From: Limanda limanda
Taxonomy: Eukaryota > Chordata > Actinopteri > Pleuronectiformes > Pleuronectidae
Assembly (NCBI RefSeq): GCF_963576545.1
Contig: NW_026870448.1
Location: 124,001 to 188,000, forward strand
Length of the DNA stretch: 64,000 bases
Direction of reading: 5' to 3'
In this document: piece by piece, positions 24,489 through 38,441 of the stretch
Layout: every line of letters starts with the position of its first letter
How positions within the stretch are numbered: position 1 is the first letter of the stretch
Notes under the pieces: generated by a model
Database searches by the model: none
The model's input: the letters and a program-made list of their open reading frames with translations, nothing else
Told to the model about the DNA's origin: nothing
Translations under genes and position numbers: made by a program

Positions 24489-27400
24489 GTTATTCAAGAA
24501 TATCTCTTTCTCCTATGTGCTTTCATCCCTAACCCTAACCCTAACCCTTCCGAAAGTCGGAGAAGCTCAAGGATGGTACCGATCGATGCGCGCTACCCCA
24601 TTTAGTGGGGGTAGAGCCTACTTGCAAGTCTCTCCGACCTTCACAAAAAAACTTTTTCAAGAATATCTCTTTCTCCTATGTGCTTTCATCCCTAACCCTA
24701 ACCCTAACCCTTCCGAAAGTCGGAGAAGCTCAAGGATGGTACCGATCGATGCGCGCTACCCCATTTAGTGGGGGTAGAGCCTACTTGCAAGTCTCTCCGA
24801 CCTTCACAAAAAAAGTTATTCAAGAATATCTCCTCAGATTTGGGGGAATTTCGTCGGTCGACCTCTTCCGAAGGTTGTACAAGCTCGGGGATGGTACCAA
24901 TCGATCCGCAGGACCCAAATTAGTCCAGATGCAACCACTTTCCAAGTCTTTCCGACCTTCACAAAAAAAGTTATTCAAGAATATCTCTTTCTCCTATGTG
25001 CTTTCATCCCTAACCCTAACCCTAACCCTTCCGAAAGTCGGAGAAGCTCAAGGATGGTACCGATCGATGCGCGCAACCCCATTTAGTGGGGGTAGAGCCT
25101 ACTTGCAAGTCTCTCCGACCTTCACAAAAAAAGTTATTCAAGAATATCTCCTCAGATTTGGGGGAATTTCGTCGGTCGACCTCTTCCGAAGGTCGTACAA
25201 GCTCGGGGATGGTACCAATCGATCTGCAGGACCCAAATTAGTCCAGATGCAACCACTTTCCAAGTCTCTCCGACCTTCACAAAAAAAGTTATTCAAGAAT
25301 ATCTCTTTCTCCTATGTGCTTTCATCCCTAACCCTAACCCTAACCCTTCCGAAAGTCGGAGAAGCTCAAGGATGGTACCGATCGATGCGCGCTACCCCAT
25401 TTAGTGGGGGTAGAGCCTACTTGCAAGTCTCTCCGACCTTCACAAAAAAAGTTATTCAAGAATATCTCTTTCTCCTATGTGCTTTCATCCCTAACCCTAA
25501 CCCTAACCCTTCCGAAAGTCGGACAAGCTCAAGGATGGTACCGATCGATGCGCGCTACTCCATTTAGTGGGGGTAGAGCCTACTTGCAAGTCTCTCCGAC
25601 CTTCACAAAAAAAGTTATTCAAGAATATCTCCTCAGATTTGGGGGAATTTCGTCGGTCGACCTCTTCCGAAGGTCGTACAAGCTCGGGGATGGTACCAAT
25701 CGATCTGCAGGACCCAAATTAGTCCAGATGCAACCACTTTCCAAGTCTCTCCGACCTTCACAAAAAAAGTTATTCAAGAATATCTCTTTCTCCTATGTGC
25801 TTTCATCCCTAACCCTAACCCTAACCCTTCCGAAAGTCGGAGAAGCTCAAGGATGGTACCGATCGATGCGCGCTACCCCATTTAGTGGGGGTAGAGCCTA
25901 CTTGCAAGTCTCTCCGACCTTCACAAAAAAAGTTATTCAAGAATATCTCTTTCTCCTATGTGCTTTCATCCCTAACCCTAACCCTAACCCTTCCGAAAGT
26001 CGGAGAAGCTCAAGGATGGTACCGATCGATGCGCGCTACCCCATTTAGTGGGGGTAGAGCCTACTTGCAAGTCTCTCCGACCTTCACAAAAAAAGTTATT
26101 CAAGAATATCTCTTTCTCCTATGTGCTTTCATCCCTAACCCTAACCCTAACCCTTCCGAAAGTCGGAGAAGCTCAAGGATGGTACCGATCGATGCGCGCT
26201 ACCCCATTTAGTGGGGGTAGAGCCTACTTGCAAGTCTCTCCGACCTTCACAAAAAAAGTTATTCAAGAATATCTCTTTCTCCTATGTGCTTTCATCCCTA
26301 ACCCTAACCCTAACCCTTCCGAAAGTCGGACAAGCTCAAGGATGGTACCGATCGATGCGCGCTACTCCATTTAGTGGGGGTAGAGCCTACTTGCAAGTCT
26401 CTCCGACCTTCACAAAAAAAGTTATTCAAGAATATCTCCTCAGATTTGGGGGAATTTCGTCGGTCGACCTCTTCCGAAGGTCGTACAAGCTCGGGGATGG
26501 TACCAATCGATCTGCAGGACCCAAATTAGTCCAGATGCAACCACTTTCCAAGTCTCTCCGACCTTCACAAAAAAAGTTATTCAAGAATATCTCTTTCTCC
26601 TATGTGCTTTCATCCCTAACCCTAACCCTAACCCTTCCGAAAGTCGGAGAAGCTCAAGGATGGTACCGATCGATGCGCGCTACCCCATTTAGTGGGGGTA
26701 GAGCCTACTTGCAAGTCTCTCCGACCTTCACAAAAAAAGTTATTCAAGAATATCTCTTTCTCCTATGTGCTTTCATCCCTAACCCTAACCCTAACCCTTC
26801 CGAAAGTCGGAGAAGCTCAAGGATGGTACCGATCGATGCGCGCTACCCCATTTAGTGGGGGTAGAGCCTACTTGCAAGTCTCTCCGACCTTCACAAAAAA
26901 AGTTATTCAAGAATATCTCTTTCTCCTATGTGCTTTCATCCCTAACCCTAACCCTAACCCTTCCGAAAGTCGGAGAAGCTCAAGGATGGTACCAATCGAT
27001 GCGCGCTACCCCATTTAGTGGGGGTAGAGCCTACTTGCAAGTCTCTCCGACCTTCACAAAAAAAGTTATTCAAGAATATCTCTTTCTCCTATGTGCTTTC
27101 ATCCCTAACCCTAACCCTAACCCTTCCAAAAGTCGGAGAAGCTCAAGGATGGTACCGATCGATGCGCGCTACCCCATTTAGTGGGGGTAGAGCCTACTTG
27201 CAAGTCTCTCCGACCTTCACAAAAAAAGTAATTCAAGAATATCTCCTCAGATTTGGGGGAATTTCGTCGGTCGACCTCTTCCGAAGGACGTACAAGCTCG
27301 GGGATGGTACCAATCGATCCGCAGGACCCAAATTAGTCCAGATGCAACCACTTTCCAAGTCTCTCCGACCTTCACAAAAAAAGTTATTCAAGAATATCTC

Positions 27401-28026
27401 TTTCTCCTATGTGCTTTCATCCCTAACCCTAACCCTAACCCTTCCGAAAGTCGGAGAAGCTCAAGGATGGTACCGATCGATGCGCGCTACCCCATTTAGT
27501 GGGGGTAGAGCCTACTTGCAAGTCTCTCCGACCTTCACAAAAAAAGTTATTCAAGAATATCTCTTTCTCCTATGTGCTTTCATCCCTAACCCTAACCCTA
27601 ACCCTTCCGAAAGTCGGAGAAGCTCAAGGATGGTACCGATCGATGCGCGCTACCCCATTTAGTCGGGGTAGAGCCTACTTGCAAGTCTCTCCGACCTTCA
27701 CAAAAAAAGTTATTCAAGAATATCTCTTTCTCCTATGTGCTTTCATCCCTAACCCTAACCCTAACCCTTCCGAAAGTCGGAGAAGCTCAAGGATGGTACC
27801 GATCGATGCGCGCTACCCCATTTAGTGGGGGTAGAGCCTACTTGCAAGTCTCTCCGACCTTCACAAAAAAAGTTATTCAAGAATATCTCCTCAGATTTGG
27901 GGGAATTTCGTCGGTCGACCTCTTCCGAAGGTCGTACAAGCTCGGGGATGGTACCAATCGATCCGCAGGACCCAAATTAGTCCAGATGCAACCACTTTCC
28001 AAGTCTCTCCGACCTTCACAAAAAAA

Positions 28027-29151
28027 GTTATTCAAGAATATCTCTTTCTCCTATGTGCTTTCATCCCTAACCCTAACCCTAACCCTTCCGAAAGTCGGAG
28101 AAGCTCAAGGATGGTACCGATCGATGCGCGCTACCCCATTTAGTGGGGGTAGAGCCTACTTGCAAGTCTCTCCGACCTTCACAAAAAAGTTATTCAAGAA
28201 TATCTCTTTCTCCTATGTGCTTTCATCCCTAACCCTAACCCTAACCCTTCCGAAAGTCGGAGAAGCTCAAGGATGGTACCGATCGATGCGCGCAACCCCA
28301 TTTAGTGGGGGTAGAGCCTACTTGCAAGTCTCTCCGACCTTCAAAAAAAAAAGTTATTCAAGAATATCTCCTCAGATTTGGGGGAATTTCGTCGGTCGAC
28401 CTCTTCCGAAGGTCGTACAAGCTCGGGGATGGTACCAATCGATCCGCAGGACCCAAATTAGTCCAGATGCAACCACTTTCCAAGTCTCTCCGACCTTCAC
28501 AAAAAAAGTTATTCAAGAATATCTCTTTCTCCTATGTGCTTTCATCCCTAACCCTAACCCTAACCCTTCCGAAAGTCGGAGAAGCTCAAGGATGGTACCG
28601 ATCGATGCGCGCTACCCCATTTAGTGGGGGTAGAGCCTACTTGCAAGTCTCTCCGACCTTCACAAAAAAAGTTATTCAAGAATATCTCTTTCTCCTATGT
28701 GCTTTCATCCCTAACCCTAACCCTAACCCTTCCGAAAGTCGGAGAAGCTCAAGGATGGTACCGATCGATGCGCGCAACCACATTTAGTGGGGGTAGAGCC
28801 TACTTGCAAGTCTCTCCGACCTTCACAAAAAAAGTTATTCAAGAATATCTCCTCAGATTTGGGGGAATTTCGTCGGTCGACCTCTTCCGAAGGTCGTACA
28901 AGCTCGGGGATGGTACCAATCGATCCGCAGGACCCAAATTAGTCCAGATGCAACCACTTTCCAAGTCTCTCCGACCTTCACAAAAAAAGTTATTCAAGAA
29001 TATCTCTTTCTCCTATGTGCTTTCATCCCTAACCCTAACCCTAACCCTTCCGAAAGTCGGAGAAGCTCAAGGATGGTACCGATCGATGCGCGCTACCCCA
29101 TTTAGGGGGGGTAGAGCCTACATGCAAGTCTCTCCGACCTTCACAAAAAAA
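28027..29151 (+). repeat. Seven-monomer core 9, subtype alpha
   Basis: Duplicate of core 8 at +6,586 with the alpha marks, but without the two private changes of core 8, which therefore arose after the duplication or were lost here. Confidence 0.9.
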
Positions 29152-29469
29152 GTTATTCAAGAATATCTCTTTCTCCTATGTGCTTTCATCCCTAACCCTA
29201 ACCCTAACCCTTCCGAAAGTCGGAGAAGCTCAAGGATGGTACCGATCGATGCGCGCTACCCCATTTAGTGGGGGTAGAGCCTACTTGCAAGTCTGTCCGA
29301 CCTTCACAAAAAAAGTTATTCAAGAATATCTCCTCAGATTTGGGGGAATTTCGTCGGTCGACCTCTTCCGAAGGTCGTACAAGCTCGGGGATGGTACCAA
29401 TCGATCCGCAGGACCCAAATTAGTCCAGATGCAACCACTTCCCAAGTCTCTCCGACCTTCACAAAAAAA

Positions 29470-29793
29470 GTTATTCAAGAATATCTCTTTCTCCTATGTG
29501 CTTTCATCCCTAACCCTAACCCTAACCCTTCCGAAAGTCGGAGAAGCTCAAGGATGGTACCGATCGATGCGCGCTACCCCATTTAGTGGGGGTAGAGCCT
29601 ACTTGCAAGTCTCTCCGACCTTCACAAAAAAGTTATTCAAGAATATCTCTTTCTCCTATGTGCTTTCATCCCTAACCCTAACCCTAACCCTTCCGAAAGT
29701 CGGAGAAGCTCAAGGATGGTACCGATCGATGCGCGCTACCCCATTTAGTGGGGGTAGAGCCTACTTGCAAGTCTCTCCGACCTTCACAAAAAA
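29470..29793 (+). repeat. Single-monomer duplication (two 162 bp A units)
   Basis: Two successive A units both end in a run of six A instead of seven (29470-29631 and 29632-29793). The matching place in block II copy 1 has only one (22884-23045). The simplest reading is a one-monomer tandem duplication. Confidence 0.85.
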
Positions 29794-31073
29794 GTTATTC
29801 AAGAATATCTCTTTCTCCTATGTGCTTTCATCCCTAACCCTAACCCTAACCCTTCCGAAAGTCGGAGAAGCTCAAGGATGGTACCGATCGATGCGCGCTA
29901 CCCCATTTAGTGGGGGTAGAGCCTACTTGCAAGTCTCTCCGACCTTCACAAAAAAAGTTATTCAAGAATATCTCTTTCTCCTATGTGCTTTCATCCCTAA
30001 CCCTAACCCTAACCCTTCCAAAAGTCGGAGAAGCTCAAGGATGGTACCGATCGATGCGTGCTACCCCATTTAGTGGGGGTAGAGCCTACTTGCAAGTCTC
30101 TCCGAGCTTCACAAAAAAAGTTATTCAAGAATATCTCCTCAGATTTGGGGGAATTTCGTCGGTCGACCTCTTCCGAAGGTCGTACAAGCTCGGGGATGGT
30201 ACCAATCGATCTGCAGGACCCAAATTAGTCCAGATGCAACCACTTTCCAAGTCTCTCCGACCTTCACAAAAAACGTTATTCAAGAATATCTCTTTCTCCT
30301 ATGTGCTTTCATCCCTAACCCTAACCCTAACCCTTCCGAAAGTCGGAGAAGCTCAAGGATGGTACCGATCGATGCGCGCAACCCCATTTAGTGGGGGTAG
30401 AGCCTACTTGCAAGTCTCTCCGACCTTCACAAAAAAAGTTATTCAAGAATATCTCCTCAGATTTGGGGGAATTTCGTCGGTCGACCTCTTTCGAAGGTCG
30501 TACAAGCTCGGGGATGGTACCAATCGATCTGCAGGACCCAAATTAGTCCAGATGCAACCACTTTCCAAGTCTCTCCGACCTTCACAAAAAAAGTTATTCA
30601 AGAATATCTCTTTCTCCTATGTGCTTTCATCCCTAACCCTAACCCTAACCCTTCCGAAAGTCGGAGAAGCTCAAGGATGGTACCGATCGATGCGCGCTAC
30701 CCCATTTAGTGGGGGTAGAGCCTACTTGCAAGTCTCTCCGACCTTCACAAAAAAAGTTATTCAAGAATATCTCTTTCTCCTATGTGCTTTCATCCCTAAC
30801 CCTAACCCTAACCCTTCCGAAAGTCGGAGAAGCTCAAGGATGGTACCGATCGATGCGCGCAACCCCATTTAGTGGGGGTAGAGCCTACTTGCAAGTCTCT
30901 CCGACCTTCACAAAAAAAGTTATTCAAGAATATCTCCTCAGATTTGGGGGAATTTCGTCGGTCGACCTCTTCCGAAGGTCGTACAAGCTCGGGGATGGTA
31001 CCAATCGATCCGCAGGACCCAAATTAGTCCAGATGCAACCACTTTCCAAGTCTCTCCGACCTTCACAAAAAAA

Positions 31074-31230
31074 GTTATTCAAGAATATCTCTTTCTCCTA
31101 TGTGCTTTCATCCCTAACCCTAACCCTTCCGAAAGTCGGAGAAGCTCAAGGATGGTACCGATCGATGCGCGCTACCCCATTTAGTGGGGGTAGAGCCTAC
31201 TTGCAAGTCTCTCCGACCTTCACAAAAAAA
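31074..31230 (+). repeat. A monomer with one telomere hexamer deleted (157 bp)
   Basis: Block of (CCCTAA)2CCC. The matching unit in block II copy 1 (24326-24488) is full length, so the loss happened after that duplication. Confidence 0.92.
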
Positions 31231-31866
31231 GTTATTCAAGAATATCTCTTTCTCCTATGTGCTTTCATCCCTAACCCTAACCCTAACCCTTCCGAAAGTC
31301 GGAGAAGCTCAAGGATGGTACCGATCGATGCGCGCTACCCCATTTAGTGGGGGTAGAGCCTACTTGCAAGTCTCTCCGACCTTCACAAAAAAAGTTATTC
31401 AAGAATATCTCCTCAGATTTGGGGGAATTTCGTCGGTCGACCTCTTCCGAAGGTCGTACAAGCTCGGGGATGGTACCAATCGATCCGCAGGACCCAAATT
31501 AGTCCAGATGCAACCACTTTCCAAGTCTCTCCGACCTTCACAAAAAAAGTTATTCAAGAATATCTCTTTCTCCTATGTGCTTTCATCCCTAACCCTAACC
31601 CTAACCCTTCCGAAAGTCGGAGAAGCTCAAGGATGGTACCGATCGATGCGCGCTACCCCATTTAGTGGGGGTAGAGCCTACTTGCAAGTCTCTCCGACCT
31701 TCACAAAAAAAGTTATTCAAGAATATCTCCTCAGATTTGGGGGAATTTCGTCGGTCGACCTCTTCCGAAGGTCGTACAAGCTCGGGGATGGTACCAATCG
31801 ATCTGCAGGACCCAAATTAGTCCAGATGCAACCACTTTCCAAGTCTCTCCGACCTTCACAAAAAAA

Positions 31867-32828
31867 GTTATTCAAGAATATCTCTTTCTCCTATGTGCTT
31901 TCATCCCTAACCCTAACCCTAACCCTTCCGAAAGTCGGAGAAGCTCAAGGATGGTACCGATCGATGCGCGCTACCCCATTTAGTGGGGGTAGAGCCTACT
32001 TGCAAGTCTCTCCGACCTTCACAAAAAAAGTTATTCAAGAATATCTCTTTCTCCTATGTGCTTTCATCCCTAACCCTAACCCTAACCCTTCCGAAAGTCG
32101 GAGAAGCTCAAGGATTGTACCGATCGATGCGCGCAACCCCATTTAGTGGGGGTAGAGCCTACTTGCAAGTCTCTCCGACCTTCACAAAAAAAGTTATTCA
32201 AGAATATCTCCTCAGATTTGGGGGAATTTCGTCGGTCGACCTCTTCCGAAGGTCGTACAAGCTCGGGGATGGTACCAATCGATCCGCAGGACCCAAATTA
32301 GTCCAGATGCAACCACTTTCCAAGTCTCTCCGACCTTCACAAAAAAAGTTATTCAAGAATATCTCTTTCTCCTATGTGCTTTCATCCCTAACCCTAACCC
32401 TAACCCTTCCGAAAGTCGGAGAAGCTCAAGGATGGTACCGATCGATGCGCGCTACCCCATTTAGTGGGGGTAGAGCCTACTTGCAAGTCTCTCCGACCTT
32501 CACAAAAAAAGTTATTCAAGAATATCTCTTTCTCCTATGTGCTTTCATCCCTAACCCTAACCCTAACCCTTCCGAAAGTCGGAGAAGCTCAAGGATTGTA
32601 CCGATCGATGCGCGCAACCCCATTTAGTGGGGGTAGAGCCTACTTGCAAGTCTCTCCGACCTTCACAAAAAAAGTTATTCAAGAATATCTCCTCAGATTT
32701 GGGGGAATTTCGTCGGTCGACCTCTTCCGAAGGTCGTACAAGCTCGGGGATGGTACCAATCGATCCGCAGGACCCAAATTAGTCCAGATGCAACCACTTT
32801 CCAAGTCTCTCCGACCTTCACAAAAAAA
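31867..32828 (+). repeat. Tandem AAB trimers, 481 bp x 2
   Basis: Two copies, 31867-32347 and 32348-32828. Both carry the rare GGATTGTACC change (G to T at 32116 and 32597), which destroys the GGTACC site otherwise present in nearly every monomer. The shared rare change shows one copy arose from the other. Confidence 0.88.
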
Positions 32829-32991
32829 GTTATTCAAGAATATCTCTTTCTCCTATGTGCTTTCATCCCTAACCCTAACCCTAACCCTTCCGAAAGTCGG
32901 AGAAGCTCAAGGATGGTACCGATCGATGCGTGCTACCCCATTTAGTGGGGGTAGAGCCTACTTGCAAGTCTCTCCGACCTTCACAAAAAAA

Positions 32992-33148
32992 GTTATTCAA
33001 GAATATCTCTTTCTCCTATGTGCTTTCATCCCTAACCCTAACCCTTCCGAAAGTCGGAGAAGCTCAAGGATGGTACCGATCGATGCGCGCTACCCCATTT
33101 AGTGGGGGTAGAGCCTACTTGCAAGTCTCTCCGACCTTCACAAAAAAA
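32992..33148 (+). repeat. A monomer with one telomere hexamer deleted (157 bp)
   Basis: Block of (CCCTAA)2CCC. The preceding monomer has GATGCGTGC (about 32929). No duplicate of this event was seen. Confidence 0.9.
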
Positions 33149-33621
33149 GTTATTCAAGAATATCTCCTCAGATTTGGGGGAATTTCGTCGGTCGACCTCT
33201 TCCGAAGGTCGTACAAGCTCGGGGATGGTACCAATCGATCCGCAGGACCCAAATTAGTCCAGATGCAACCACTTTCCAAGTCTCTCCGACCTTCACAAAA
33301 AAAGTTATTCAAGAATATCTCTTTCTCCTATGTGCTTTCATCCCTAACCCTAACCCTAACCCTTCCGAAAGTCGGAGAAGCTCAAGGATGGTACCGATCG
33401 ATGCGCGCTACCCCATTTAGTGGGGGTAGAGCCTACTTGCAAGTCTCTCCGACCTTCACAAAAAAAGTTATTCAAGAATATCTCCTCAGATTTGGGGGAA
33501 TTTCGTCGGTCGACCTCTTCCGAAGGTCGTACAAGCTCGGGGATGGTACCAATCGATCCGCAGGACCCAAATTAGTCCAGATGCAACCACTTTCCAAGTC
33601 TCTCCGACCTTCACAAAAAAA

Positions 33622-34909
33622 GTTATTCAAGAATATCTCTTTCTCCTATGTGCTTTCATCCCTAACCCTAACCCTAACCCTTCCGAAAGTCGGAGAAGCT
33701 CAAAGATGGTACCGATCGATGCGCGCTACCCCATTTAGTGGGGGTAGAGCCTACTTGCAAGTCTCTCCGACCTTCACAAAAAAAGTTATTCAAGAATATC
33801 TCTTTCTCCTATGTGCTTTCATCCCTAACCCTAACCCTAACCCTTCCGAAAGTCGGAGAAGCTCAAGGATGGTACCGATCGATGCGCGCTACCCCATTTA
33901 GTGGGGGTAGAGCCTACTTGCAAGTCTCTCCGACCTTCACAAAAAAAGTTATTCAAGAATATCTCTTTCTCCTATGTGCTTTCATCCCTAACCCTAACCC
34001 TAACCCTTCCGAAAGTCGGAGAAGCTCAAGGATGGTACCGATCGATGCGCGCTACCCCATTTAGTGGGGGTAGAGCCTACTTGCAAGTCTCTCCGACCTT
34101 CACAAAAAAAGTTATTCAAGAATATCTCCTCAGATTTGGGGGAATTTCGTCGGTCGACCTCTTCCGAAGGTCGTACAAGCTCGGGGATGGTACCAATCGA
34201 TCCGCAGGACCCAAATTAGTCCAGATGCAACCACTTTCCAAGTCTCTCCGACCTTCACAAAAAAAGTTATTCAAGAATATCTCTTTCTCCTATGTGCTTT
34301 CATCCCTAACCCTAACCCTAACCCTTCCGAAAGTCGGAGAAGCTCAAAGATGGTACCGATCGATGCGCGCTACCCCATTTAGTGGGGGTAGAGCCTACTT
34401 GCAAGTCTCTCCGACCTTCACAAAAAAAGTTATTCAAGAATATCTCTTTCTCCTATGTGCTTTCATCCCTAACCCTAACCCTAACCCTTCCGAAAGTCGG
34501 AGAAGCTCAAGGATGGTACCGATCGATGCGCGCTACCCCATTTAGTGGGGGTAGAGCCTACTTGCAAGTCTCTCCGACCTTCACAAAAAAAGTTATTCAA
34601 GAATATCTCTTTCTCCTATGTGCTTTCATCCCTAACCCTAACCCTAACCCTTCCGAAAGTCGGAGAAGCTCAAGGATGGTACCGATCGATGCGCGCTACC
34701 CCATTTAGTGGGGGTAGAGCCTACTTGCAAGTCTCTCCGACCTTCACAAAAAAAGTTATTCAAGAATATCTCCTCAGATTTGGGGGAATTTCGTCGGTCG
34801 ACCTCTTTCAAAGGTCGTACAAGCTCGGGGATGGTACCAATCGATCCGCAGGACCCAAATTAGTCCAGATGCAACCACTTTCCAAGTCTCTCCGACCTTC
34901 ACAAAAAAA
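33622..34909 (+). repeat. Tandem AAAB tetramers, 644 bp x 2
   Basis: Copies 33622-34265 and 34266-34909. The AAAGATGG change in the A unit just before each copy (33704 and 34348) lies exactly 644 bp apart. The second B differs by CTCTTTCAAAGG near 34804. The length is the same as the 644 bp difference between the two copies of block II. Confidence 0.8.
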
Positions 34910-37322
34910 GTTATTCAAGAATATCTCTTTCTCCTATGTGCTTTCATCCCTAACCCTAACCCTAACCCTTCCGAAAGTCGGAGAAGCTCAAGGATGGTAC
35001 CGATCGATGCGCGCAACCCCATTTAGTGGGGGTAGAGCCTACTTGCAAGTCTCTCCGACCTTCACAAAAAAAGTTATTCAAGAATATCTCCTCAGATTTG
35101 GGGGAATTTCGTCGGTCGACCTCTTCCGAAGGTCGTACAAGCTCGGGGATGGTACCAATCGATCTGCAGGACCCAAATTAGTCCAGATGCAACCACTTTC
35201 CAAGTCTCTCCGACCTTCACAAAAAAAGTTATTCAAGAATATCTCTTTCTCCTATGTGCTTTCATCCCTAACCCTAACCCTAACCCTTCCGAAAGTCGGA
35301 GAAGCTCAAGGATGGTACCGATCGATGCGCGCTACCCCATTTAGTGGGGGTAGAGCCTACTTGCAAGTCTCTCCGACCTTCACAAAAAAAGTTATTCAAG
35401 AATATCTCTTTCTCCTATGTGCTTTCATCCCTAACCCTAACCCTAACCCTTCCGAAAGTCGGACAAGCTCAAGGATGGTACCGATCGATGCGCGCTACTC
35501 CATTTAGTGGGGGTAGAGCCTACTTGCAAGTCTCTCCGACCTTCACAAAAAAAGTTATTCAAGAATATCTCCTCAGATTTGGGGGAATTTCGTCGGTCGA
35601 CCTCTTCCGAAGGTCGTACAAGCTCGGGGATGGTACCAATCGATCCGCAGGACCCAAATTAGTCCAGATGCAACCACTTTCCAAGTCTCTCCGACCTTCA
35701 CAAAAAAAGTTATTCAAGAATATCTCTTTCTCCTATGTGCTTTCATCCCTAACCCTAACCCTAACCCTTCCGAAAGTCGGAGAAGCTCAAGGATGGTACC
35801 GATCGATGCGCGCTACCCCATTTAGTGGGGGTAGAGCCTACTTGCAAGTCTCTCCGACCTTCACAAAAAAAGTTATTCAAGAATATCTCTTTCTCCTATG
35901 TGCTTTCATCCCTAACCCTAACCCTAACCCTTCCGAAAGTCGGAGAAGCTCAAGGATGGTACCGATCGATGCGCGCTACCCCATTTAGTGGGGGTAGAGC
36001 CTACTTGCAAGTCTCTCCGACCTTCACAAAAAAAGTTATTCAAGAATATCTCTTTCTCCTATGTGCTTTCATCCCTAACCCTAACCCTAACCCTTCCGAA
36101 AGTCGGAGAAGCTCAAGGATGGTACCGATCGATGCGCGCTACCCCATTTAGTGGGGGTAGAGCCTACTTGCAAGTCTCTCCGACCTTCACAAAAAAAGTT
36201 ATTCAAGAATATCTCTTTCTCCTATGTGCTTTCATCCCTAACCCTAACCCTAACCCTTCCGAAAGTCGGAGAAGCTCAAGGATGGTACCGATCGATGCGC
36301 GCTACCCCATTTAGTGGGGGTAGAGCCTACTTGCAAGTCTCTCCGACCTTCACAAAAAAAGTTATTCAAGAATATCTCTTTCTCCTATGTGCTTTCATCC
36401 CTAACCCTAACCCTAACCCTTCCAAAAGTCGGAGAAGCTCAAGGATGGTACCGATCGATGCGTGCTACCCCATTTAGTGGGGGTAGAGCCTACTTGCAAG
36501 TCTCTCCGACCTTCACAAAAAAAGTTATTCAAGAATATCTCCTCAGATTTGGGGGAATTTCGTCGGTCGACCTCTTCCGAAGGTCGTACAAGCTCGGGGA
36601 TGGTACCAATCGATCCGCAGGACCCAAATTAGTCCAGATGCAACCACTTTCCAAGTCTCTCCGACCTTCACAAAAAAAGTTATTCAAGAATATCTCTTTC
36701 TCCTATGTGCTTTCATCCCTAACCCTAACCCTAACCCTTCCGAAAGTCGGAGAAGCTCAAGGATGGTACCGATCGATGCGCGCTACCCCATTTAGTGGGG
36801 GTAGAGCCTACTTGCAAGTCTCTCCGACCTTCACAAAAAAAGTTATTCAAGAATATCTCTTTCTCCTATGTGCTTTCATCCCTAACCCTAACCCTAACCC
36901 TTCCGAAAGTCGGAGAAGCTCAAGGATGGTACTGATCGATGCGCGCTACCCCATTTAGTGGGGGTAGAGCCTACTTGCAAGTCTCTCCGACCTTCACAAA
37001 AAAAGTTATTCAAGAATATCTCTTTCTCCTATGTGCTTTCATCCCTAACCCTAACCCTAACCCTTCCGAAAGTCGGAGAAGCTCAAGGATGGTACCGATC
37101 GATGCGCGCTACCCCATTTAGTGGGGGTAGAGCCTACTTGCAAGTCTCTCCGACCTTCACAAAAAAAGTTATTCAAGAATATCTCCTCAGATTTGGGGGA
37201 ATTTCGTCGGTCGACCTCTTCCGAAGGTCGTACAAGCTCGGGGATGGTACCAATCGATCCGCAGGACCCAAATTAGTCCAGATGCAACCACTTTCCAAGT
37301 CTCTCCGACCTTCACAAAAAAA

Positions 37323-38441
37323 GTTATTCAAGAATATCTCTTTCTCCTATGTGCTTTCATCCCTAACCCTAACCCTAACCCTTCCGAAAGTCGGAGAAGC
37401 TCAAGGATGGTACCGATCGATGCGCGCTACCCCATTTAGTGGGGGTAGAGCCTACTTGCAAGTCTCTCCGACCTTCACAAAAAAGTTATTCAAGAATATC
37501 TCTTTCTCCTATGTGCTTTCATCCCTAACCCTAACCCTAACCCTTCCGAAAGTCGGAGAAGCTCAAGGATGGTACCGATCGATGCGCGCAACCCCATTTA
37601 GTGGGGGTAGAGCCTACTTGCAAGTCTCTCCGACCTTCAAAAAAAAAAGTTATTCAAGAATATCTCCTCAGATTTGGGGGAATTTCGTCGGTCGACCTCT
37701 TCCGAAGGTCGTACAAGCTCGGGGATGGTACCAATCGATCCGCAGGACCCAAATTAGTCCAGATGCAACCACTTTCCAAGTCTCTCCGACCTTCACAAAA
37801 AAAGTTATTCAAGAATATCTCTTTCTCCTATGTGCTTTCATCCCTAACCCTAACCCTAACCCTTCCGAAAGTCGGAGAAGCTCAAAGATGGTACCGATCG
37901 ATGCGCGCTACCCCATTTAGTGGGGGTAGAGCCTACTTGCAAGTCTCTCCGACCTTCACAAAAAAAGTTATTCAAGAATATCTCTTTCTCCTATGTGCTT
38001 TCATCCCTAACCCTAACCCTTCCGAAAGTCGGAGAAGCTCAAGGATGGTACCGATCGATGCGCGCAACCACATTTAGTGGGGGTAGAGCCTACTTGCAAG
38101 TCTCTCCGACCTTCACAAAAAAAGTTATTCAAGAATATCTCCTCAGATTTGGGGGAATTTCGTCGGTCGACCTCTTCCGAAGGTCGTACAAGCTCGGGGA
38201 TGGTACCAATCGATCTGCAGGACCCAAATTAGTCCAGATGCAACCACTTTCCAAGTCTCTCCGACCTTCACAAAAAAAGTTATTCAAGAATATCTCTTTC
38301 TCCTATGTGCTTTCATCCCTAACCCTAACCCTAACCCTTCCGAAAGTCGGAGAAGCTCAAGGATGGTACCGATCGATGCGCGCTACCCCATTTAGGGGGG
38401 GTAGAGCCTACTTGCAAGTCTCTCCGACCTTCACAAAAAAA
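37323..38441 (+). repeat. Seven-monomer core 10, subtype beta, one hexamer short
   Basis: Last core in the window. Beta marks present. The CAACCACATTT monomer (37967-38123) has lost one CCCTAA, making this core 1,119 bp. Confidence 0.9.

Larger units (their letters stand above)
24489..31230 (+). repeat. Higher-order block II, copy 2 (6,742 bp)
   Basis: Same order of monomers and marks as copy 1, with three length differences: a 644 bp addition (three A and one B, around 27383-28026), one extra 162 bp A near 29632-29793, and one hexamer lost at 31074-31230. 5,942 + 644 + 162 - 6 = 6,742, which accounts for the whole difference. Which copy is original is not decided by the sequence. Confidence 0.87.
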
